From the NCBI RefSeq assembly GCF_000709345.1, contig NZ_KL448323.1, positions 2,362,346 through 2,426,345 of the forward strand: a stretch of 64,000 nt of DNA, written 5' to 3'. The DNA comes from Polaromonas glacialis (GTDB taxonomy: Bacteria > Pseudomonadota > Gammaproteobacteria > Burkholderiales > Burkholderiaceae_C). Position numbers and translations under genes: made by a program. The notes under the pieces were generated by a model. The model was not told where the DNA came from and searched no databases. It saw only the letters and a program-made list of their open reading frames with translations. Positions 25,084 to 35,985 of the stretch are shown piece after piece (position 1 is the first letter of the stretch; each line of letters starts with the position of its first letter).

Positions 25084-26276
25084 CCACTTCCTGGCTTGAC
25101 GAATTCCCGGCCCGCATGGCGGAAATGGACCAGGCCCACCTGCGCCGCCAGCGCCGCGTGGTCACGCCCGACAGCGGCGCCCGCCTGACGGTGAACGGCC
25201 AAAACATGCTGGCGTTTTGCAGCAACGACTACCTCGGCCTGGCCACGCACCCGGCGCTGGTGCAGGCGGCGTGTGCCGGCGCGCAGGCCTATGGCGTGGG
25301 ATCGGGCGGCTCGCCGCTGGTCAGCGGCCACAGCGCCGCCAATGCGGCGCTGGAGCATGAACTGGCCGCCTTCGTCGGCTTGAGCCGCGCGCTCTACTTT
25401 TACGCCGGCTACGCCACCAACACCGGCATTATTCCGGCGCTGGTGGGCGCAGGCGACGCGATTTTTTCAGATGCGCTGAACCATGCCTGCCTGATTGACG
25501 GCGCGCGGCTGTCGCGCGCCCAGGTTCACCGCTACGCACACGCCGACCTGGCCGCGCTGGAGCGCGAACTGGCGCAGAGCAGCGCCCCGCGCAAGCTGGT
25601 CATCACGGACGCGGTGTTCAGCATGGACGGCGACAGCGCCGACATTGCCGGCCTGCTGGCGCTGTGCGAACGCCATGACGCTCTGCTGCTGCTGGACGAT
25701 GCCCACGGCTTTGGCGTGCTCGGCCCGCAGGGGCGCGGCAGCCTGGCTGCCGCCGGGCTGACCGGCCCCCAGGCGTCCCGCCGCGTGCTCTACATGGCCA
25801 CGCTGGGCAAGGCCGCCGGCGTGGCGGGCGCCTTTGTGGCGGGCGACGACGCGCTGGTGGAATGGCTGCTGCAAAAAACCCGCAGCTATATTTTTGCCAC
25901 CGCTGCACCGGCGATGCTGGCCAGCGCCCTGCGCGCCAGCCTCAAGCTGATCGAGCAGGAAGACTGGCGGCGCACGCATTTGCATCGCCTGATTGCGCGG
26001 CTGCGCAGCGGCTTGAGGGCCGGCCTGCAGGGCAGCGCCTGGCAGCTGTCAGACTCAAAAACCGCCATTCAGCCGCTGCTGATTGGCCGCAACGACGACG
26101 CGCTGGCGGTGATGGAAGGCCTGCGCCTGCGCGGCATCTGGGTGCCCGCGATTCGTCCGCCCACCGTGCCCGAGGGCACGGCCCGCCTGCGCGTTGCGCT
26201 TTCGGCCGCCCATACCGACGCCGACATCGACCTGTTGATTGACGCCCTAACCGCGCTGGCCAGGGCCTTGCGCTGA
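25074..26276 (+). CDS. bioF: 8-Amino-7-oxononanoate synthase
   Basis: A 400-residue PLP enzyme that joins pimeloyl thioester and alanine to KAPA. Landmarks are [42 protein letters not shown] with the PLP aspartate, and the PLP-lysine region [15 protein letters not shown] near residue 244. Two candidate starts, ATG 25074 and ATG 25080, both overlap the bioD end. Confidence 0.95.
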   Translation: MAMTTSWLDEFPARMAEMDQAHLRRQRRVVTPDSGARLTVNGQNMLAFCSNDYLGLATHPALVQAACAGAQAYGVGSGGSPLVSGHSAANAALEHELAAFVGLSRALYFYAGYATNTGIIPALVGAGDAIFSDALNHACLIDGARLSRAQVHRYAHADLAALERELAQSSAPRKLVITDAVFSMDGDSADIAGLLALCERHDALLLLDDAHGFGVLGPQGRGSLAAAGLTGPQASRRVLYMATLGKAAGVAGAFVAGDDALVEWLLQKTRSYIFATAAPAMLASALRASLKLIEQEDWRRTHLHRLIARLRSGLRAGLQGSAWQLSDSKTAIQPLLIGRNDDALAVMEGLRLRGIWVPAIRPPTVPEGTARLRVALSAAHTDADIDLLIDALTALARALR

Positions 26277-26336
26277 GCCAACGCCCGGCACCCGCTCAGC
26301 TAGACTCCCCTCCAATTTTCACCAAGGAATTCACCC

Positions 26337-27362
26337 ATGCTCACCGCTGTAGAACAGACCATTACCCTGCACCGCCCCACCGCTACGCCAGCGCCCAAAA
26401 CCGGCGCCGAACGCTGGAGCGTGGACGCGATTGAGGCGCTGTTCAACCTGCCCTTCCCCGAGCTGATGCACCAGGCGCAAACCGTACATCGCGAGAATTT
26501 CGACCCCACGCGCGTTGAATTTGCCACGCTGCTGTCGGTCAAGACCGGCGGCTGCGCCGAAGACTGCGGCTACTGCCCGCAGGCCGCCCGCTACGACACC
26601 GGCGTGGAGGCCAGCAAGCTGATGGAGCCGGCCGAGGTGCTGGCCGCCGCCAAGCTGGCGCAAGCCGCCGGCGCAACGCGCTTTTGCATGGGCGCGGCCT
26701 GGCGCTCGCCAAAAGAGCGCGACATTGAAAAAGTTGCCGAACTGATCCGCACCGTCAAGGCGCTGGGGCTGGAAACCTGCGCCACGCTGGGCATGCTGGA
26801 AGACGGCCAGGCGCAAACGCTGCAAAGCGCCGGGCTGGACTACTACAACCACAACCTCGACAGCGCGCCTGATTTTTACAGCGACATCATCAGCACGCGC
26901 CAGTACCAGGACCGGCTCGACACGCTGGCACGCGTGCGCAGCGCCGGCGTCAAGGTCTGCTGCGGCGGCATTGTCGGCATGGGCGAAACCCGCCGCCAGC
27001 GCGCCGGCCTGGTGGCCGAGCTGGCCAACCTCACGCCCTACCCCGAGTCGGTGCCGATCAACAACCTGGTCAAGGTCGAAGGCACGCCGCTGGCCGACAA
27101 CAAAGACCTGGCCGACCTGGACCCGTTCGAGTTTGTCCGCACCATTGCGGTGGCGCGCATCACCATGCCGACGGCGCGCGTGCGCCTGTCGGCCGGCCGC
27201 CAGCAAATGGGCGACGCAGTGCAGGCGCTGTGCTTTCTGGCTGGCGCCAACTCGATCTTTTACGGCGACAAGCTGCTGGTCACCGGCAACCCCGACACCG
27301 ACGCCGACCTCAAGCTGCTGGAACGTCTGGGCATGACACGCGCGGCGCCGCAGGCGGCCTGA
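26337..27362 (+). CDS. bioB: Biotin synthase
   Basis: A 341-residue radical-SAM enzyme inserting sulfur into dethiobiotin. The radical-SAM motif CAEDCGYC lies near residue 67 within [33 protein letters not shown] and the later [11 protein letters not shown] contain ligands of the second, sacrificial cluster. AAGGA 8 nt upstream marks the start. It completes bioA-D-F-B; the pimeloyl-forming genes (bioC/bioH) are not here. Confidence 0.96.
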   Translation: MLTAVEQTITLHRPTATPAPKTGAERWSVDAIEALFNLPFPELMHQAQTVHRENFDPTRVEFATLLSVKTGGCAEDCGYCPQAARYDTGVEASKLMEPAEVLAAAKLAQAAGATRFCMGAAWRSPKERDIEKVAELIRTVKALGLETCATLGMLEDGQAQTLQSAGLDYYNHNLDSAPDFYSDIISTRQYQDRLDTLARVRSAGVKVCCGGIVGMGETRRQRAGLVAELANLTPYPESVPINNLVKVEGTPLADNKDLADLDPFEFVRTIAVARITMPTARVRLSAGRQQMGDAVQALCFLAGANSIFYGDKLLVTGNPDTDADLKLLERLGMTRAAPQAA

Positions 27363-27368
27363 TGCACC

Positions 27369-27397
27369 GGGCGGGCCTTGTCTCTTGAGGCCCGCCC
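27369..27397 (+). terminator. Hairpin after bioB
   Basis: GGGCGGGCCT (27369-27378) and AGGCCCGCCC (27388-27397) form a perfect 10 bp stem with a 9 nt loop between bioB and panB. No T-run follows, so read-through into panB is possible. Confidence 0.55.
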
Positions 27398-27447
27398 TGA
27401 ATCACCCTGCCAGCGCATTAAACTCCCGCTCATTCAGGAGAATGCCC

Positions 27448-29278
<1,831 letters not shown>

Positions 29279-29302
29279 GGCGGCGCGGCGGGCTTGAAGC
29301 CG

Positions 29303-29358
29303 CTTTGATTGCTTTTTTTTGATAGCTGCTTGCGCACGTCCTGTATGCGCAAAAGGCA
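29303..29358. repeat. Dispersed intergenic repeat, copy 6
   Basis: TTGCTTTTTTTTGATAGC style sequence followed by TGCTTGCGCACGTC and TATGCGCAAAAGG lies just past the panC stop. The GCTTGCGC...GCGCAAA part forms a second hairpin. The rest of 29359-29496 shows no gene. Confidence 0.5.
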
Positions 29359-29496
29359 CTTTTAACTGGTTTTTTTCCAAGCCACTTCCAATCACCGCAC
29401 CGACCACGCCAGTAAACGCCGTCCCGGGCACCGGCAACCGGCACTGATGTATAAAACGGCCTCAAGGCATTCCTGCCGCTTTCATGGAGTTTCACT

Positions 29497-29826
29497 ATGG
29501 CCATCGCACATGCCGCCCCCGGACAACTCGTTGACGTTCAGCCCCTGGGCAGCAAGCTGTCCGAATCACGCAATGTCGCCCTGTTCAAGACCGATGAGCT
29601 GGAAGTCATGCGCCTGGTCATGCCGGCGGGCAAAACCATGCCGTCCCACTGGGTCAAGGGCGAAGTCACGATTCACTGCCTGGAAGGTGCGGTCAGCCTG
29701 ACGGCAGGCGGGCAGATCCGGCAGATGAAGGCCGGCCAGCTCGTCTGGCTCGAAGGCGGCGTGGACCATGCGCTGACGGCGGTGCAGGATTCATCGCTGC
29801 TGCTGACCATCGTGCTGCGAAAATAA
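29497..29826 (+). CDS. Small cupin-domain protein
   Basis: A 109-residue single-domain cupin: conserved beta-barrel segments GKTMPSHWVKGEVTIHCLEG and MKAGQLVWLEGGVDHALTAV are present, with histidines that may bind a metal. The function is unknown; such proteins often have regulatory or stress roles. GGAG upstream supports the start. It is convergent with gpsA. Confidence 0.75.
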   Translation: MAIAHAAPGQLVDVQPLGSKLSESRNVALFKTDELEVMRLVMPAGKTMPSHWVKGEVTIHCLEGAVSLTAGGQIRQMKAGQLVWLEGGVDHALTAVQDSSLLLTIVLRK

Positions 29827-29867
29827 TGACGAAATATGCCTTTTCCGCAATAGACACGGGCGTGATC

Positions 29868-29889
29868 AGCTACTGATTCAATAGCAATC
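29868..29889. repeat. Dispersed intergenic repeat, copy 7
   Basis: AGCTACTGATTCAATAGCAA closely matches the copy at 608 (AGCTACTTTTTCAATAGCAA). It lies between the convergent cupin and gpsA genes and reaches into the gpsA 3' end. Confidence 0.5.
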
Positions 29890-30936
29890 GAGTTCGGTCT
29901 TCGGCTCGCGCTCCATCAGCAGCGCGACGGCTTCTGATGCCTCAAGGCGGCCGTCGAGCAAGGCCACCACGCTTTGCGCAATCGGCATGTCCACGCCCAG
30001 GCTGGCGGCGCGCTGCACCACGGTGCGGGCGCAGTAAACGCCTTCGGCCACATGGCCCAGCGACGCCAGTACTTCGCCCAGGCTCTTGCCCTGCGCCAGC
30101 AACAGGCCGACCTTGCGGTTGCGGCTCAGGTCGCCGGTGGCCGTCAGCACCAGGTCGCCCAGGCCCGACAGGCCGGTAAACGTCTCGGCGCGCGCGCCCA
30201 GCGCCACGCCCAGCCGCGTCATTTCGGCCAGACCACGCGTGATGAGGGCGGCCCTGGCGTTCAGGCCCAGTTGCAGGCCGTCGCACAAGCCGGCGGCAAT
30301 CGCCATGACGTTCTTGACAGCCCCGCCGACTTCGACGCCGACCAGGTCGTCGCTGGCGTAAACGCGCAGGCTGGGGCTGTGAAACGCGGCCACCAGCGCG
30401 GCGCGCACTTCGGCATGTTCGCTGGCGGCGACCAGCGCCGTCGGCTGCATGCGGGCCACTTCCAGCGCAAAACTGGGGCCGCTGAGCACGCCAGCTCTTA
30501 AATCAGGAGCAACCTGTGCCCGCACCTCATGCACCATCAGGCCAAAAGGCTTTGAATCAGAAGCTGGAGCGGATTCTGTCGCAACCGGCGATTCAAAGCC
30601 CTTGCTCAGCCAGGCCACAGGCGCCCGCGCATGCTTGAGCTGCCTCAGCATGCTGCGCGCAGCTGCCACCGGCGTGGCTACAACGATCAAATCCTGCCCG
30701 CTGACCGCCTGGGCCAAAGACATCCCGTCACCGCCCTGCAGGCGCAGGCTGGACGGCAGGGCAATGCCGGGCAGGTAACGGGTATTGGCCCGCTCGGCCT
30801 GCAGGGCCTGGACCTGAAGCGGATTGCGTGCCCACAGCGTGACTTCGTGCCGGACCACGCCGGCGTCGCTTGCGCCTGCGGCATTGACGGCCAGCGCGGT
30901 GCCCCAGGCGCCCGCGCCCAAGACCACAATTTTCAT
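29878..30936 (-). CDS. gpsA: NAD(P)H-dependent glycerol-3-phosphate dehydrogenase
   Basis: A 352-residue GpsA making sn-glycerol-3-phosphate for phospholipids. The N-terminal motif [13 protein letters not shown] and the catalytic-lysine region [16 protein letters not shown], followed by [14 protein letters not shown], are clear. An insertion near residues 108-128 ([17 protein letters not shown]) is longer than in most relatives and low in complexity. It is last in yibN-grxC-secB-gpsA, the same order as in enterobacteria. Confidence 0.94.
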   Translation of the reverse strand: MKIVVLGAGAWGTALAVNAAGASDAGVVRHEVTLWARNPLQVQALQAERANTRYLPGIALPSSLRLQGGDGMSLAQAVSGQDLIVVATPVAAARSMLRQLKHARAPVAWLSKGFESPVATESAPASDSKPFGLMVHEVRAQVAPDLRAGVLSGPSFALEVARMQPTALVAASEHAEVRAALVAAFHSPSLRVYASDDLVGVEVGGAVKNVMAIAAGLCDGLQLGLNARAALITRGLAEMTRLGVALGARAETFTGLSGLGDLVLTATGDLSRNRKVGLLLAQGKSLGEVLASLGHVAEGVYCARTVVQRAASLGVDMPIAQSVVALLDGRLEASEAVALLMEREPKTELDCY

Positions 30937-30976
30937 GCCGGCCGGGGCGCGCTGCCCGTGTCCACGCGCTGCGCCA

Positions 30977-31444
30977 TCAGACGATGATTTGCGGTGCTTC
31001 GGGCGTGGCCATCATGGCTTCGGCCTGCTGCTGCTCGTACATCGCCTGGAAGTTGATTTCAGCCATATGCACCGGCGGAAAGCCGCCGCGCTGGATGATG
31101 TCGGCCACGTTGCCGCGCAGGTAGGGGTAGACGATTTGCGGGCAGGCAATGCCCAGCAGCGTGCCCATCTGTTCGCTTGGCACGTTGCGGATTTCAAAAA
31201 TGCCGGCCTGCTTGGCTTCGACCATGAACACGGTCTTGTCTTCGATCCTGGTATGCACCGTGGCGGTCACGGTGATTTCAAACAGGCCATCGGCCACCGG
31301 CTTGGCATCGACACCCAATTGGATCTCGACAGCGGGCTGCTCCTGGTTCAGCAGGATTTCAGGCGAATTGGGCTGCTCCAGCGACATGTCCTTCAGGTAA
31401 ACGCGCTGGATCTGGAATACGGGGTCAAGATTGTCTTCGGCCAT
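30977..31444 (-). CDS. secB: Protein-export chaperone SecB
   Basis: A 155-residue SecB, the tetrameric cytosolic chaperone that hands unfolded precursors to Sec[38 protein letters not shown] and the [14 protein letters not shown] segment are diagnostic. The frame is open upstream, but ATG 31444 ([11 protein letters not shown]) matches the family. It lies 244 bp downstream of grxC; that gap (31445-31688) shows no further gene. Confidence 0.95.
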   Translation of the reverse strand: MAEDNLDPVFQIQRVYLKDMSLEQPNSPEILLNQEQPAVEIQLGVDAKPVADGLFEITVTATVHTRIEDKTVFMVEAKQAGIFEIRNVPSEQMGTLLGIACPQIVYPYLRGNVADIIQRGGFPPVHMAEINFQAMYEQQQAEAMMATPEAPQIIV

Positions 31445-31688
31445 GGTGGTCTTTCGTGAAGTGTTTAAAAATCGGTTGAGATGCGCAAACCCGTGCGCCA
31501 TCCAAAGCGGATGGCATCTGGGCACAGGCAATTCGAGGCGGATTATCTCAGGGACTTCACCCGGAAAAACGCCAGTGCGGCGCTCATTCCGTTTCCAGAT
31601 CAATCCGAGATTAGGCGCGAAGCCGGAGAACAGGAAGCAAGCACGGCAAGGCGAAGCAACGACATATCGGTTTGATCTGGAAATGGAA

Positions 31689-31952
31689 TCAGGCGGCGCC
31701 TGCCAGCAGCGGCATCAAGCCGCCCCGTTCGTCCAGGGACATCAAATCGTCGCACCCGCCGACATGCGTGGTGCCAATGAAAATTTGCGGCACGGTGCGC
31801 CGGCCCGTGATCTGCGTCATTTTCTGGCGTTCGCCCGGCGTCAGGTCAACCCGGATTTCATCGAGCACGGCGACACCGCGTTCCTTGAGCAGCTGTTTGG
31901 CCTGAATGCAGTACGGGCAGGAGCCGGTGGTGTAAATCTTGACGGTTTGCAT
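31689..31952 (-). CDS. grxC: Glutaredoxin 3
   Basis: An 87-residue glutaredoxin with the redox motif C12-P-Y-C15 ([12 protein letters not shown]), the cis-proline region [10 protein letters not shown] and the glutathione-binding HVGGCDDL. It reduces disulfides and mixed glutathione disulfides in the cytosol. AGGAA lies upstream of the start. Neighbours are yibN upstream and secB downstream. Confidence 0.95.
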   Translation of the reverse strand: MQTVKIYTTGSCPYCIQAKQLLKERGVAVLDEIRVDLTPGERQKMTQITGRRTVPQIFIGTTHVGGCDDLMSLDERGGLMPLLAGAA

Positions 31953-32062
31953 GGATTTCCTGTTTTTTCGACGTCGCGGCAGGTGCGCGGCGTCCGATGG
32001 AAGTGATCAATGCCAGCGCTGCGCATCGACAGCGTTCAGGCAGGCGAGAGAAAACCGGCTTG

Positions 32063-32473
32063 TCAGGCTTTCTCAAGGGGAAGGTTAGCGTCTTTCCAGG
32101 CCTTCAGTCCGCCGCCCAGGGATTGGGCTTGCTCGTAACCAAGTTTTTTGGCGATGGCCACGGCCTTACCGGAGCGCGCGCCGCTCGCGCAGACAAGAAT
32201 CAGGGGCAAGGCCTTGTTCTTGACCACGCCTGGCAGCCTGGCTTCCAGGTCGCCCAGCGGTATGTTTTTGGCGCCGGTCACATGGCCAGCGGCAAATTCG
32301 GCAGGCTCGCAAACGTCCACCACCACGGCCTTTTCGCGGTTGATGAGCTGCACGGCCCCGCTGGCGTTCAGTGCGCCGGCATTCATGCCACCGGCAATCA
32401 AGGGCCAGACCAGCATGCCGCCCGAGGCAATGGCTATCGAAATCAGCATCCAGTTGTCGATCAGAAATTTCAC
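32063..32473 (-). CDS. Membrane-anchored rhodanese-like protein (YibN-type)
   Basis: A 136-residue protein with one N-terminal membrane segment (about residues 7-30, WMLISIAIASGGMLVWPLIA) and a rhodanese domain containing the active-site cysteine in LVCASGARSG. The domain arrangement and position before grxC and secB match E. coli YibN, a membrane protein later linked to insertion or secretion. I prefer the GTG start at 32473; the frame continues upstream into the gpmA promoter region. Confidence 0.82.
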   Translation of the reverse strand: MKFLIDNWMLISIAIASGGMLVWPLIAGGMNAGALNASGAVQLINREKAVVVDVCEPAEFAAGHVTGAKNIPLGDLEARLPGVVKNKALPLILVCASGARSGKAVAIAKKLGYEQAQSLGGGLKAWKDANLPLEKA

Positions 32474-32594
32474 GTAAACCCTTTGTATGTTTTTCACTCG
32501 AAGCGTGATTTTAGAATGGGGGCACAAGTTCGCCCGAAGGCCGGCTTTTAAATTCCACCTTTTCGCTTTTCATTTCCTCCAAAACTTCATCACC

Positions 32595-33347
32595 ATGTAC
32601 AAACTCGTGCTCATCCGCCACGGCGAATCAACCTGGAACCTGGACAACCGCTTCACCGGCTGGACCGATGTCGATCTGACCGAAACCGGGATTGCCCAGG
32701 CCAGGAATGCCGGCCAGTTGCTCAAGGCCGAAGGTTACGACTTCGACGTGGCCCACACCAGCGTGCTCAAGCGCGCCACGCGCACGCTCTGGCATGTCCT
32801 CGACGAGATGGACCAGACCTGGCTGCCGGTGGTGCATAGCTGGCGCTTGAACGAGCGGCATTACGGCGACCTTCAGGGCCTGAACAAGGCCGAGACCGCC
32901 AAGAAGTTCGGCGACGAGCAGGTGCTGGTCTGGCGCCGCAGCTACGACACGCCGCCGCCGCCGCTGGCAGCCGACGACGCCCGCAGCGAACGCGGCGACC
33001 GGCGTTACGCCAGGCTGCTGCCCGGCCAGGTGCCACTGACCGAATGCCTCAAGGACACGGTCGAGCGCGTCCTGCCTTTCTGGAACGAAGCCATGGCGCC
33101 CGCCATCAAGGCCGGCAAGCGCCTGGTGGTGGCCGCGCATGGCAACTCGATTCGCGCGCTGGTGAAATACCTCGACAATATTTCCGACAGCGAGATCGTG
33201 GGACTGAACATTCCCAACGGCATTCCGCTGGTCTACGAACTGGACGAAAACCTCAAGCCGCTGCGCAGCTATTACCTGGGCGACAGCGAAGCCGCCGCCA
33301 GGGCTGCAGCTGCCGTGGGTGCGCAAGGCAAGGCCGTTTTGGCTTGA
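32595..33347 (+). CDS. gpmA: 2,3-Bisphosphoglycerate-dependent phosphoglycerate mutase
   Basis: A 250-residue glycolytic/gluconeogenic enzyme interconverting 3- and 2-phosphoglycerate. The phospho-histidine is H9 in [13 protein letters not shown], with the second histidine in [36 protein letters not shown] and YDTPPPPL are typical. The frame opens upstream at 32487, but ATG 32595 fits the family. It is divergent from yibN. Confidence 0.95.
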   Translation: MYKLVLIRHGESTWNLDNRFTGWTDVDLTETGIAQARNAGQLLKAEGYDFDVAHTSVLKRATRTLWHVLDEMDQTWLPVVHSWRLNERHYGDLQGLNKAETAKKFGDEQVLVWRRSYDTPPPPLAADDARSERGDRRYARLLPGQVPLTECLKDTVERVLPFWNEAMAPAIKAGKRLVVAAHGNSIRALVKYLDNISDSEIVGLNIPNGIPLVYELDENLKPLRSYYLGDSEAAARAAAAVGAQGKAVLA

Positions 33348-33353
33348 GGCACC

Positions 33354-33380
33354 GCCAGGCCGGCTGAATGACGGCCTGGC
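33354..33380 (+). terminator. Hairpin after gpmA
   Basis: GCCAGGCCG (33354-33362) and CGGCCTGGC (33372-33380) form a perfect 9 bp stem 6 bp after the gpmA stop, without a T-run. Confidence 0.5.
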
Positions 33381-33600
33381 CGGGTGGAGAAACAAGTCTG
33401 GCAATACCCTTTGCCCGGCCCATGGCGCCGGTTGTCTGCAATGATGCGTTCAGCGCCTTGCAAAAGACGGATCTTTCCCTACATTTAGTTGTCATTGGCA
33501 TGCCGTTCACGGAACTGCAGGGACGTGCATGTATCCAAGGTGTATATTGCTCCTCACAAAAAAGGAGCGCAGGCTCCTTCAACAGGCTTAGGAAAATCTC

Positions 33601-35040
33601 ATGGGTCAGAAGCTAAAAATTGCAGGATGGATCTCAATCGGTGCGATGGCAGGCGCCCTCACCACGGTGCAACTGCAGGCGGTCGCACGTGCGGGCATGG
33701 CGCCGTTGCCGCTTGAAGAACTGCAGCAGCTCGCGGCGGTCTTCGGCATGGTCAAGACCGATTATGTCGAGCCCGTGGACGAAAAGAAGCTGATCACCGA
33801 CGCCATCTCGGGCATGGTCGCCAGCCTTGACCCGCATTCCGTGTATTTCGACAAAAAGACCTATAAGGAATTTCGCGAAGGAACTTCTGGCCGGTTCGTG
33901 GGCGTGGGCATCGAAATCTCCCAGGAGGACGGGCTGGTCAAGGTGGTGTCGCCCATCGAAGGCTCGCCTGCCGACCGCGCCGGACTCAAGCCCAATGACC
34001 TGATCACCCGCATCGACGACACCGCCGTCAAGGGGCTGAGCCTGAACGATGCGGTCAAGAAAATGCGCGGCGAGCCGCAGACCAAGGTGTTGCTGACGAT
34101 TTTCCGCAAGGATGAAAGCCGCACCTTCCCGGTCAGCATCACGCGTGAGGAAATCCGTACACAGTCGGTTCGCAGCAAGGTGATCGAGCCGGGCTATGCC
34201 TGGATTCGCCTGAGCCAGTTCCAGGAACGGACGGTAGACGACTTCGTTACCAAAATTGAACAAATTTACAAGCAGGAACCCAAGCTCAAGGGCCTGGTGC
34301 TGGACTTGCGCAATGACCCGGGCGGCCTTCTGGACGCGGCCGTGGCTGTGTCGGCGGCCTTTTTGCCTGAAAACGTGACCGTGGTTTCCACCAACGGCCA
34401 GTTGGCTGAAAGCAAGTCGGTCTACAAGGCTTCGCCAGAGTTCTACCAGCGGCGCAACGGGGCCGACCCGCTCAAGCGTCTGCCAGCGGCCCTCAAGAAT
34501 GTGCCGCTGGTGGTGCTGGTGAATGAAGGTTCGGCCTCGGCCAGTGAGATCGTGGCCGGTGCCCTGCAGGACTACAAGCGCGCCACCATCATGGGCACCC
34601 AGACCTTCGGCAAGGGTTCGGTGCAGACGGTCCGGCCGCTGGGTCCTGACACCGGCATCAAGCTGACCACGGCGCGCTATTACACGCCAAGCGGCAAATC
34701 CATCCAGGCGCGCGGCATTGTGCCGGACGTGATGATCGACGAAACGGCCGAAGGCAGTCCTTTTGCCGCGCTGCGCACCCGCGAGGCCGACCTGGAAAAG
34801 CACCTCAACAGTGGCCAGGGTGCTGAAGTCAAGGACCCCGGCCGCGAAAAAGCCCGGGAAGAAGCACTCAAGCGCCTGGAGGAAGAAGCCAAGAAAACGC
34901 CTGAGCAGCGTCGCCCGCCCGAACTGGGCAGCGACAAGGATTTCCAGCTGGCCCAGGCCATCAACCAGCTCAAGGGGCGTCCGGTGCTTGTCAGCAAGAC
35001 AGCAGTGGTCGAACCCAAGAACGAGAAAAAAGAAAACTAG
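33601..35040 (+). CDS. ctpA: C-terminal processing peptidase, S41 family
   Basis: A 479-residue periplasmic serine protease. An N-terminal membrane/signal segment (residues 5-30) is followed by a PDZ domain (about 95-170; GRFVGVGIEISQ, SPADRAGLKPNDLI) and the S41 catalytic domain with the Ser in NEGSASASEIVAGAL and the Lys in GTQTFGKGSVQT. A charged low-complexity tail follows residue 400. Such proteases trim or degrade periplasmic proteins from the C-terminus. AGGAAAA precedes the ATG and a strong terminator follows. Confidence 0.93.
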   Translation: MGQKLKIAGWISIGAMAGALTTVQLQAVARAGMAPLPLEELQQLAAVFGMVKTDYVEPVDEKKLITDAISGMVASLDPHSVYFDKKTYKEFREGTSGRFVGVGIEISQEDGLVKVVSPIEGSPADRAGLKPNDLITRIDDTAVKGLSLNDAVKKMRGEPQTKVLLTIFRKDESRTFPVSITREEIRTQSVRSKVIEPGYAWIRLSQFQERTVDDFVTKIEQIYKQEPKLKGLVLDLRNDPGGLLDAAVAVSAAFLPENVTVVSTNGQLAESKSVYKASPEFYQRRNGADPLKRLPAALKNVPLVVLVNEGSASASEIVAGALQDYKRATIMGTQTFGKGSVQTVRPLGPDTGIKLTTARYYTPSGKSIQARGIVPDVMIDETAEGSPFAALRTREADLEKHLNSGQGAEVKDPGREKAREEALKRLEEEAKKTPEQRRPPELGSDKDFQLAQAINQLKGRPVLVSKTAVVEPKNEKKEN

Positions 35041-35060
35041 GCGGCCAGTCCGTCCGGTCG

Positions 35061-35096
35061 AAGCAAAGCCCGTCCTTTTCCGGACGGGCTTTGCTT
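35061..35096 (+). terminator. Strong intrinsic terminator after ctpA
   Basis: AAGCAAAGCCCGTCC (35061-35075) and its exact complement at 35082-35096 form a 15 bp stem with a 6 nt loop, 20 bp after the ctpA stop. Confidence 0.85.
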
Positions 35097-35183
35097 TATA
35101 TGCCCTTCACATAATTCATCGACTGCGATTTCTCGCCTCGAATGCCCTGCCTTCCAGTGGCTTTTTTTGAATTGTCCCGCATC

Positions 35184-35945
35184 ATGAACGACGAACAGCT
35201 GCTTCGCTACTCACGGCATATCCTGCTTGACGAGATAGGCATTGAAGGCCAGGAAAAGCTTCTCGCCTCCCACGTACTGGTCATTGGCGCGGGCGGTCTC
35301 GGCTCGCCGGTCGCGCTTTATCTGGGCAGCGCCGGCGTTGGACGCATCACGGTGGTTGACGATGACCGTGTCGATGCCACCAACCTGCAGCGCCAGATTG
35401 CCCACACGGTGGCGCGCATTGGCGAACTCAAGGCGGTGTCGGTAGTCCAGGCAGTCGCCGCCCTGAATCCGGATGTCGAAGTCGTCCCGGTGGCGCAAAG
35501 GGCGGGCGATGCACTCCTCGACCAACTCGTGCCTCAGGCGGACCTGGTGCTTGACTGCACCGATAACTTCACAACCCGACACGCGATCAACCGGGCCTGC
35601 GTCAGGCACTGCAAGCCGCTCGTTTCAGGCGCGGCCATCCGGTTCGACGGTCAGGTCACGGTCTTTGATCCCCGAATCCCTGACTCCCCCTGCTACGCCT
35701 GCATTTTTCCCGAATCAGACCTGCCGGAAGAAACCCGCTGCGCCACCATGGGCGTGTTTGCGCCGCTGGTCGGCATCGTGGGCGCCATGCAGGCCGCCGA
35801 AGCCTTGAAACTGCTGTGCGGCATCGGGCAGACCTTGACAGGACGGCTCCTGATGCTTGACGGCAGGGGCATGGAGTGGCATCAGATGACGCTGGTTCGC
35901 AACAAATCATGCACCGTCTGCAGAACTGCTGAAAGCAAAATTTGA
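35184..35945 (+). CDS. moeB: Molybdopterin-synthase adenylyltransferase (ThiF/MoeB family)
   Basis: A 253-residue E1-like enzyme that adenylates the C-terminal glycine of MoaD or a ThiS-like sulfur carrier. The opening LLRYSRHILLDEIGIEGQ, the ATP-binding GAGGLGSPVALYL, DLVLDCTDNFTTR and two CxxC zinc motifs (YACIF region and CTVC near the C-terminus) are clear. I start at ATG 35184; an ATG at 35142 would add 14 residues. MoeB, ThiF and HesA roles are hard to separate by sequence. Confidence 0.9.
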   Translation: MNDEQLLRYSRHILLDEIGIEGQEKLLASHVLVIGAGGLGSPVALYLGSAGVGRITVVDDDRVDATNLQRQIAHTVARIGELKAVSVVQAVAALNPDVEVVPVAQRAGDALLDQLVPQADLVLDCTDNFTTRHAINRACVRHCKPLVSGAAIRFDGQVTVFDPRIPDSPCYACIFPESDLPEETRCATMGVFAPLVGIVGAMQAAEALKLLCGIGQTLTGRLLMLDGRGMEWHQMTLVRNKSCTVCRTAESKI

Positions 35946-35985
35946 CGGCCCAGCAGCAAAACGCTGATCCTGCAGCCACGCAAAC